Shown here: positions 25,366 through 61,400 of the stretch, one piece after another
How positions within the stretch are numbered: position 1 is the stretch's first letter
Layout of the letters: each line of letters starts with the position of its first letter
From: DASQPA01 sp963757335
Lineage (GTDB): Bacteria > Acidobacteriota > Thermoanaerobaculia > Multivoradales > UBA5704
Direction: 5' to 3'
Assembly (NCBI GenBank): GCA_963757335.1
Contig: CAVWRJ010000025.1
Span: 372,001 to 436,000, forward strand
Length of the DNA stretch: 64,000 bases
Position numbers and translations under genes: made by a program
Notes under the pieces: model-generated
What the model was told of the DNA's origin: nothing
The model's database searches: none
Seen by the model: only the letters and a program-made list of their open reading frames with translations

Positions 25366-27083
25366 TCAATAACGCCAGCTCGTCACGTCCGCCCCCTTGG
25401 GCGCGGTCTGGAGCATCCGCTTCGCGACGACGGGGAGCAGGCGCTGGTTGAGGAGCAGCCGGGAGAAGGTCTCCGGGAGACTTCCGGTGTAGCAGTGGGG
25501 CGCGCCGCGGCCGATCTCGACATCGCCCGCGTACCACGGGCCGTGGCCGGGCTCGCCGGTGCCCTTTAAGAACTTGTCGAGGAGGAGCACGCCCCGCTCC
25601 AGGTAGTAACTGTCCTCCCCCCCACCTTGACGTGGAGCTTGCCGGCGAGCTTCGGCCCCAGGGTCGGCCAGTCGCGGCTCAGGATGTGAGTCAGGTCGTA
25701 GTGCTCCCGCCAGGCGGCGGCCACCCGGTGGTCGACGACCCCCGTCGCCTTGTCGAAGATGGCCTGTGGGTAGCCGTCCTCCCCCACCGGGCTGTAGACC
25801 GCCTGCCAGGCGTCGAACTGCTCGCCGGAGCGCCCGTGGCTGCCGAGTACCCGCTCGTAGCGGTTGGTCCCCTCCATGGTGGAGGTCACCCGGCCGCCGG
25901 GCTCGCGGCTCGCCGGGCGGGGGGAGCGGCCGAGCCGCCCCTCTTCCCAGTAGGCGTTGGCGTCGTCGTAGAGGTCGGCGGTGAGGTAGGCCCGGAAGTC
26001 GACCGGGTCGGGGCAGTTGGTCCAGGCGCCGTTGTAGAAGTCGGGGTAGAAGACCTGCTGCGCCAGGGCCTCCCAGCCGCCCGTCGAGTTGCCGTAGAGA
26101 GCGCGCGCCCACGGCTCCCCGATGGCCCGGAAACGCCGCTCGACCTCGGGGATCAGCTCGCGGACGATGGCCTCGCCGTAGGGGCCGACGTTCGCCGAGT
26201 CGACGGCGTAGGAGTCGTCGTAGTAGGGGTTCGGGTGCTGGAGGGTGACGATCAGGAGGTGGGGAGCGTTCCCCGGGGTCCCGGCGGCCCGGCGGTCGCG
26301 GTCGCGGTCCCGATCGCCGGGCCCCTCCGCCGCCGGGATCGTGAAGAAGAAGTGGTCGTGGTAGTAGACGGCCGGATAGCGCGCCTCGGGGTGCTCGGCG
26401 TAGCCGTCCGGCAGGAGCACCACCGCTCCCAGCTCGACCGGGCGGCCCCAGAAGCGCGAGAGGAGGGGGCTTACGATCCGCACGTGCCGGACCGCGCCCC
26501 GATCCTCGGGCTTCGGCAGGGGAGGGATCTCGCGCGCCAGCTCGATCCGGATCGTCCCCGGCTGCGCCGGATCGACCTCCACCTCCACCGGTGCGGAGAG
26601 CAGATTGCCGGGCGAGAGGTTCCAGCGCTGCCCCTCGCCGTGGTCGGCATGGAGCTGGACCCGTTTGCCGTCCGCCCGCCGGAAGGTGTCGTAGACGTTG
26701 ACCACCGCCTGCACCCGGTAGCGCCCGGCAGGGATCTCGGCGAGGCTCGGCGCCGGATAGCCCACGGCAGCGCCGTCGACCAGCGCGCTCCCCCCGGGCC
26801 GCCAACCTGCCACGTCGACGCCGAAGGCCTGCTGGCTGTCCCCCTCGTCGCGCAGCTGGAAGCGGGGCTCGCCCCCCGGATCGGCGGAGAGGAGGAGGAC
26901 GAGCCGGCCGTCCACCGGCCCCTTGCCGGGATCGCGCAGCCCGGCGGGAAGGACGACCTCGAAGCGCAGCGGCGAGGGGCCGGGCGGCGGCGGGTGCGGA
27001 CAGGCGCCGGGGAGGACGCCCAGGAGGCAGAACGCGAGCGCCAGATTGGCGATGGGGTGCCCCCGCTCCGGCCGTTTCTTCAC
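25366..27083 (-). CDS. Esterase-D-like (PF00756) lipoprotein, apparent frameshift near 25622
   Basis: Exported alpha/beta-hydrolase of the putative esterase family (enterochelin esterase/S-formylglutathione hydrolase relatives). GTG 27083 starts a signal ending in lipobox LGVLPGAC. An N-terminal beta-domain (about 40-230) precedes the hydrolase domain: AVVLLPDGYAEHPEARYPAVYYHDH, then the nucleophile elbow YGNSTGGWEA (Ser in GNSTGG). The expected catalytic His was not fixed. After LHVKVGG the frame meets a run of 7 C (plus strand 25617-25623) and closes early at 25566. Removing or adding one base there continues with EDSYYLERGVLLLDKFLKG and runs to TGA 25366 (ending DVTSWRY). This looks like a homopolymer indel. 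About 570 aa after repair. The rhodanese follows 41 bp downstream on the same strand. Confidence 0.8.
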
Positions 27084-27109
27084 GAGGGATGTTCTACCAC
27101 GCCGACGGC

Positions 27110-28255
27110 TCAGTCTCGTTGCAGGGCGACCACCGGATCCATCCGGCTCGCCCGGCGGGCCGGCAGGCCGCTCGCGAAGAGGGCCACGGCGAGGAGGATC
27201 GCCGGCGCGAGGGCGAAGGCCGCGGGGTCGTGGACGCTCACCCCCACGAGCAGGCTGGCGAGGAGCCGGGTCAGGGCGAGGGAGCCGCCGAGGCCGAGGA
27301 CCACCCCGGCGAGGACGGCGGTCATGCCCTGCCTCACCACCATCCGCTGGACGGCCCCGCCGGTCGCCCCGAGGGCCATTCTGACGCCGATCTCGCGGGT
27401 GCGTTGCTCGACCAGATAGGAGAGGACGCCGTAGATCCCCATCGCCGCCAGGAGGAGAGCGATGACCGCCAGGACGCCGAGGAGCAGGCTGCCGAAGCGT
27501 TCGAGGCCGAGCGAACGGGAGAGGATCTCCCCCATCCATCGCACCTCGGTGACCGGCTGCTCGGGATCGACCGACCAGACCGCCCGGTCGAGAGCGGCGG
27601 CGATCCCCGCCGGCGCCCCGGCGGTGCGCACGACGAGGCTGATCGGCAGGAGGGCCACGAGCTTGCCGGCGAAGGCGGGGGGCATCTGGGCGACCGGCAG
27701 GTAGACGATCGCCGGGACGTCCTCGCCCAACCCCAGCTCGCGCACGTCCTTGACCACCCCAACGACCATCCGCGGCGCCGGGTCGGCGAGCTCGGGCACG
27801 AACGGCTGACCGAGGGTGATGCGGGCGCCGAGCGCCCCCCCCTTGGGCCAGAAACGGCGGACGGCGGTCTCGTTGACCAGCGCCACGCCAGGAGCGCCGA
27901 CGCCGTCGGCGGCGGTGAAGCCGTGGCCCCCGGCGAGCGGGATGCGGAGGGCGGCCAGCAGGTCAGGGGTGATGGCGCGGTACTGGGCCTCGCCGGTCCC
28001 CTCGTCGCTCCCCTTGCCGCGGTAGCGCCCCTCGATCGTGAACGGCATGTCCGGACCGCCTTCGAGCGGCAGCGTGGTGGCGATGCCGGCCTGGGTCACC
28101 CCCGGGAGCGCCGCCAGCTTTTCGAGCACCTGGCGGTCGAAGCGGTCGAGCGCCCCGATGGCGAGGGCGAGGGTGAGAACGGCGAGGACGGTGAACCCGG
28201 GGCTCCTGGCGAGCCGCCTCAGAGCGTGACGGAGGTCCGGCAGGAAGAGATCCAT
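27110..28255 (-). CDS. MacB-like permease, internally deleted remnant of an ADOP-type permease
   Basis: ADOP permeases are about 800 aa with two MacB_PCD-FtsX units. Here the first 33 residues (MDLFLPDLRHALRRLARSPGFTVLAVLTLALAIG) are the canonical ADOP N-terminus with helix 1, but instead of the expected ANTAIFSVV they join directly to ALDRFDRQVLEKLAALPGVTQ, which belongs to the second periplasmic domain. The rest is a normal second unit with three helices (GVLAVIALLLAAMGIYGVLSYLVEQRTREIGVRMALGA and others) and the end ARRASRMDPVVALQRD. The deletion of about 400 residues kept the frame and leaves a 4-helix, single-unit layout like MacB. It may be non-functional or a reduced working permease. 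It follows the TIGR00300-family gene and precedes the esterase by 26 bp. Confidence 0.8.
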   Translation of the reverse strand: MDLFLPDLRHALRRLARSPGFTVLAVLTLALAIGALDRFDRQVLEKLAALPGVTQAGIATTLPLEGGPDMPFTIEGRYRGKGSDEGTGEAQYRAITPDLLAALRIPLAGGHGFTAADGVGAPGVALVNETAVRRFWPKGGALGARITLGQPFVPELADPAPRMVVGVVKDVRELGLGEDVPAIVYLPVAQMPPAFAGKLVALLPISLVVRTAGAPAGIAAALDRAVWSVDPEQPVTEVRWMGEILSRSLGLERFGSLLLGVLAVIALLLAAMGIYGVLSYLVEQRTREIGVRMALGATGGAVQRMVVRQGMTAVLAGVVLGLGGSLALTRLLASLLVGVSVHDPAAFALAPAILLAVALFASGLPARRASRMDPVVALQRD

Positions 28256-28310
28256 GGGCGGCTCCTTCGCGCGCTGGCGCGTCGGCCTTCCCTACGGCCG
28301 GGAGCCGCCC
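28256..28310 (-). promoter_or_regulatory. Three-way-junction leader structure covering the permease ribosome site
   Basis: A 10-bp outer stem (GGGCGGCTCC at 28256 with GGAGCCGCCC at 28301) encloses two 5-bp hairpins (CGCGC/GCGCG at 28268-28281; CGGCC/GGCCG at 28283-28300). The stem abuts the ATG of the ADOP remnant and includes its AAGGAG ribosome site, so folding would block translation. It may also terminate the upstream transcript. Confidence 0.5.
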
Positions 28311-28339
28311 CGGGTTTCAGCTGTTCTTCCCCTGCCGAT

Positions 28340-29425
28340 CTAGCCGACCCGCTCCTGGAGCTCGAGCTGGAGGAGGCGGAGGAAGTCCTGGGCGTTGGTG
28401 ACGACGCCGAAGGCCTGGTGGGTGCCGCGGTCCTTGAGCTTGTTGACGACGAACTCCGTCTGGTCGACGCAGATCGTCGTCACCTCCGCGATCGAGCCGT
28501 CGGGGCGGGCGCAGAAGGTGGGGAGCATGTTGCCGACGGCGATGGCGTGGAGCGCCGTCGCCACCATGACGACCATGGTGGCGCGGACGGTCAGCTCGCG
28601 CATGGCGCTCTGGGCGTCGAGGATGGAGGCGAGGGTCTCCGGCAGCGGGCCGTCGTCGCGGATCGAGCCGCCGAGGACATAGGGGGTGCCGGTCACCGTC
28701 AGGGCGTGCATGATGCCGCTCTGGAGGCGGCCCTGGTCGACCAGGGCCGCGATCGAGCCCGCCTTCTTGACCTCGTTGATCGCCCGCATATGCGTGATGT
28801 GCCCGCCCGCGGTCCCCGAGCCGTCGGCCATCATCCCGAGCGTCGTGCCGTAGAGGGCGGCCTCGACGTCGTGCACCCCGACGGCGTTGCCCGAGATCAG
28901 GCCGTGGCAGAAGCCGTGGTGGATCATCCACTCCATGGCCTGGCGGCCGCGGGCGTGCACGAGGGCCGGCCCGATCACCCAGAGGATGTAGCCGCCCTCC
29001 CCCCGGTTGACGAGAAACTCCTTGAGGATGGCGTCGTAGTTGACCGGCTTCTCGCGGCTCACCTCGGAGGACATGAACGTGAACGCCTCGGCGACCGTCT
29101 CGTCGACCTCGTCGGCGAAGCCGTGATCCCAGACGAGGACCCCCTCCGAACCGTCCTCGGCGCGGACCACGGCGACCAGGTCGCCCTGGCGGACGAGGCG
29201 GAACTCCTTGGCGATCAGCCGCTCGGCCGCCGGGTCCCAGACCAGGTGGGAGTCCATGCGCGGCCGCTCGGGCATCCGCCAGCGTCCCGCGATCTTGACG
29301 TAGGTCGGGTGGTTGGTCGTCGACATGAACCCGTCCGGCAGGACGGTGTCCGCCGGAGCGGGCGCGAAGCGGCAGTCGGGGGCGGCGGTGAAGCGCGGAT
29401 GGGAGAGGTCGGGCTCGCGATACAT
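28340..29425 (-). CDS. TIGR00300 family protein (LOR/SDH conserved region; archaeal-type ornithine cyclodeaminase relative)
   Basis: 361 residues matching the LOR/SDH bifunctional-enzyme conserved region family (TIGR00300). Blocks seen: STTNHPTYVKIAGRW, MDSHLVWDPAAERLIAKEFR, VNYDAILKEFLVNRGEGGYILWVIGPALVHARGR, LISGNAVGVHDVEAALYGTTLG, GGHITHMRAINEVKKAGSI, YVLGGSIRDDGPLPE and AIAVGNMLPTF. Some relatives are NAD-dependent ornithine cyclodeaminases converting ornithine to proline and ammonia, and the domain also forms part of cyanobacterial arginine-degrading enzymes. Function here is inferred from family only. ATG 29425 is preceded by a plausible divergent promoter at 29473-29503. No arginine or lysine pathway genes adjoin. 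Confidence 0.8.
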   Translation of the reverse strand: MYREPDLSHPRFTAAPDCRFAPAPADTVLPDGFMSTTNHPTYVKIAGRWRMPERPRMDSHLVWDPAAERLIAKEFRLVRQGDLVAVVRAEDGSEGVLVWDHGFADEVDETVAEAFTFMSSEVSREKPVNYDAILKEFLVNRGEGGYILWVIGPALVHARGRQAMEWMIHHGFCHGLISGNAVGVHDVEAALYGTTLGMMADGSGTAGGHITHMRAINEVKKAGSIAALVDQGRLQSGIMHALTVTGTPYVLGGSIRDDGPLPETLASILDAQSAMRELTVRATMVVMVATALHAIAVGNMLPTFCARPDGSIAEVTTICVDQTEFVVNKLKDRGTHQAFGVVTNAQDFLRLLQLELQERVG

Positions 29426-29472
29426 GGCTAGGGGGTCCTGGACGTCGAGGTCCGTCGATTGCGTGCGGGGCG

Positions 29473-29503
29473 GGATTGTAGCCTGCCCGCGCTGCTACAA
29501 TCC
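29473..29503. promoter_or_regulatory. Symmetric inverted repeat with a TACAAT box in each arm
   Basis: GGATTGTAGC and GCTACAATCC form a perfect 10-bp inverted repeat around 11 bp. Each arm contains TACAAT on one strand, so it could be a divergent promoter pair serving the TIGR00300 gene leftwards and tRNA-Leu rightwards. Good -35 boxes were not found. Confidence 0.45.
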
Positions 29504-29513
29504 AGCCGCTAAG

Positions 29514-29602
29514 GTACGGGGTCGGCTTGAATCCGAGGACGGACGACTGGCTGCGCGAAGCGCCCGAAGGAGACCGCCCGCCGGTTCAAACGGACCCCGT
29601 AC
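29514..29602. repeat. Dispersed long palindromic element, copy 3 (inverted)
   Basis: 89 bp bounded by GTAC, in the opposite orientation to copies 1 and 2. Arms are GTACGGGGTCGGCTTGAATC and GGTTCAAACGGACCCCGTAC, pairing almost throughout. It ends 6 bp before tRNA-Leu, so it would lie in the tRNA precursor leader. Confidence 0.85.
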
Positions 29603-29608
29603 CGCCAG

Positions 29609-29691
29609 GCCGGAGTGGCGAAATGGTATACGCAGGAGACTTAAAATCTTCCGCTCGCAAGGGCATGCGGGTTCGAGTCCCGCCTCCGGCA
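29609..29691 (+). tRNA. tRNA-Leu (anticodon TAA)
   Basis: The acceptor stem GCCGGAG pairs with CTCCGGC. The D-arm (TGGCGAAATGGTATACGCA), anticodon arm with loop CTTAAAA (anticodon TAA), long class II variable arm and T-arm GCGGGTTCGAGTCCCGC are all present; discriminator A at 29691. CCA is not encoded. The convergent NRPS gene ends only 7 bp beyond its 3' end. Confidence 0.95.
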
Positions 29692-29698
29692 CTCGCTC

Positions 29699-58392
<28,694 letters not shown>

Positions 58393-58405
<13 letters not shown>

Positions 58406-61400
58406 GAGGACCCCGATCGACCAGCCGTCGGCGATCGCGTGGTGGAGGGCGAAGAGGGCGGCGTGCTCGGCCGGCTCCAGACGGACCAGGAGCAGCCGGG
58501 CGAGCGGCCCACGTTCGAGGTCGAAGGGCCGGCGGCCCTCCTCGGCCGAAAGGCGACGGAGAGCCCCTCTCGCGGCGGGCGGCGGGGAGACCTTCCAGGT
58601 CGATCAGGGGGAGGTCGCCGGCGTGCGGCGGCGCGATCACCTGGACCGGCCGGCCGTCGGCGAGCGCGAAGGTCGTGCGGAGCGCCTCGTGGCGGGAGAG
58701 CAGCGCCTCCCAGGTGCTGGCGAGGGCGCCGATGTCGAGAGGTCCGGAGAGGCGGAGGGTCGCCGGCAGGTTGTAGGCCGAGCTCCCCGGCCGCAGGCGA
58801 TCCAGAAACCAGAGCCGCTCCTGGGCGAAGGAGAGCGGCAGCTCCCGTCCCCGCGGTGCCGGGCGGAGGGCGGGAGCTTCCGACGCCCGGCTCCGCTCGA
58901 CCGCCGCGGCCAGATCCCGGACCGTGGGCCGTTCGAAGAGGGCGCGGAGCGGCACCTCCACCCCGAAGGCCTCGCGGAGGCGAGAGATCACCTGCGTCGC
59001 CAGGAGCGAATGGCCGCCGAGAGCGAAAAAGTCCTCCTCGGCCCCCACCTGCTCTCGCCTGAGCACCTGCGCCCAGATTCCCGCCACGACCTCTTCGGAC
59101 GGGGTTTGCGGCGCGACGTGCGCCGCGTCTCCTGCCGTCTCTGGGGCGAGGCGCGCGAGTGCCCGCCGGTCGAGCTTGCCGTTGGGCGACAGCGGCAGCC
59201 GAGCGAGGACGACGATCGCCCCCGGCACCATGTGCTCCGGCAGGCATAGACGGAGCGCCGCCCGCAGCGCACCCGGCAGTGCAGCCGGAAGTGCACCCGG
59301 CAGTGCACCCGATACCGCTCCCGGGATGGCGTTCGATGGCTCCACGTAGGCCACGAGCCGCGGGTCGCCAGGGTGGTCCTCCCGCAACAGGACCGCCGCC
59401 GCGCCGACGCCGGGCTGCGCCAGGAGAGCCATCTCGACCTCCCCCAGCTCGATACGGAAGCCGCGCACCTTGACCTGATGATCGAGCCTCCCCAGGAACT
59501 CGATCTCGCCGGACGAGCGCCAGCGCGCCAGGTCGCCCGTCCGGTAGAGCCGAGCGCCGGCCTCCCCCTTTCCCCCCATCCCGGAGTCCGGCACGAAACG
59601 CTCCGCCGTCAGGTCCGGACGGCCGAAGTAGCCGCGGGCGAGGCCCGCTCCGCCCAGGCAGAGCTCCCCCGGCACTCCCCAGGGCGCCGGCTGCCCGTCG
59701 CGGCCGAGGACGTACGCCCGCGTACCGGCGAGCGGACGCCCGATCTCCGGCGCCCCCCGGCCGGACCGCGCCAGCAGCGCGGCGGTCGAGTAGGTCGTAT
59801 CCTCGCTCGGGCCGTAGAGGTTCCAGACCTTCTCGATCTGCGTCAGGCCGTAGAGCGCCTCGACCAACGGGCGAGGGAGCGCCTCCCCGGCCAGATTGAC
59901 CGTCCGCACGCCGGCCGGCAAGGCCCCCTGCCGCACCAGCTCCGCCATCGCCGAAGGCACGGTGTTGACCAGCGTCACCTCGCCCGCTGCCGGGAGCGAC
60001 GGTAGGGCGAGGGCGTTTTCGGCCAGGATCACCCGGCCACCCCAGGCGAGCGGCACGAACAGCTCGAAAACCGAGAGGTCGAAGCCGACCGAGGTCGCGA
60101 AGAGGACGCCGGAGAGCTCCTCCGCGCTCCACGTCCGCCGCGCCCAGCGCACCAGGGCGACGGCGCTCCGCTGCGTCAGGGCCACAGCTTTGGGCCTCCC
60201 CGTCGAGCCCGAGGTGTAGATCAGGTAGGCCAGGTTCTCCGGCTCGCCGGTCGGCAAAATCGCCGGGATCGCCCGGCATCGCCGACATTGGCGGCATCGG
60301 CGGCATCGGCGGACGCCGGGGCGCTGCGGACCCCGAGGGCTCGACCGGCGCTCCGGCGCGGTCGAGCAGGACGGTCCGCACCCCAGACTCCGGCAGGCGG
60401 CCGCGGAGATCTCCCTGGGTGAGGAGGACCCTGGCCCCGGAGTCGGCGAGCATAAAGGCCAACCGCTCGGTCGGGTAGGCTGGATCGAGCGGCACATAGG
60501 CGCCTTCCGCCGCGAGCACGCCGAGGAGCGCCACCACCAGGGCCGTCCCGCGTTCGAGACAGATCCCCACCCGCCGCTCCGGCCCGACCCCGAGGCCGCG
60601 CAGCTGGGAGCCGAGGCGAACGGCACGCGCCGCGAGCTCTCCGTAGGTCAGCCGCTCGGCCCCGCAGATCAGGGCCTCGTCGGTTGGCGTGCGCCCCGCC
60701 TGGGCCGCGAAAAGGGCATGGAGCGAGAGCTCCGGCTCCGGCGCGACCTCCTCTCCGGCGCTCCAGGAGAGCAGTTGCCGGCGCTCCTCCGAAGCGAGCA
60801 GGGACAGCTCCGAGAGCCGCCGCTCCGGCTCGGCAGCCGCACCGGCGAGGAGGGCCTGGAACCAGCCCGCGAACCGCTCCGCGGTGGTCGGTAAGAAGAG
60901 CTCGGCGCTATAGGAGAGGACCCCGGTCATCCCCTCGCCTTCTGGCGCGAACGAGAGGGTGAGGTCGAACTTCTCCGTCCGGCTGTCGAGACCCGCCAGC
61001 TCGATGTCCAGCCCGGGCAGCGCGAGCCGCGCCGACTCGGTGTTCTGGAGGACCAGCATGACCTGGAAGAGCGGCGACCAGGAGAGGCTCCGCCGCGGCG
61101 CGAGCTCCTCGACCAGTTTCTCGAAGGGGATGTCCTGGTGGCCGTAGGCCGCGAGGGCCGTCTCGCGCACCTGGCCAAGGAGCTCCGTGAGCGACGGATC
61201 GCCCGTCAAGTCGACGGGCAGGGGCAGGGTGTTGACGAAAAACCCGATCAGCCCTTCGATCTCTCGGTGGGTGCGGTTGGCGACCGGCGAGCCGACGACC
61301 GCCTTCTCCTCCCCGCCGAGCCGGGAGAGGAGGGCGGCCAGGCCGGCGAGCAGCACCATGAACGGGGTCGTTCCCCCGCTCCCCCGACGCCGGCCGAGGC

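Noticed and set aside
25325..25537. N-terminal extension of the rhodanese frame up to 25537
   Set aside because: It overlaps the esterase 3' end, is Arg/Pro-rich and lies upstream of a clear AAGGAGGT-ATG plus signal peptide at 25324.
27089..29431. 780-codon plus-strand frame opposite the permease remnant and TIGR00300 gene
   Set aside because: Low-complexity Gly/Asp/His/Arg composition, no ribosome site, no domain; both minus-strand genes are recognisable.
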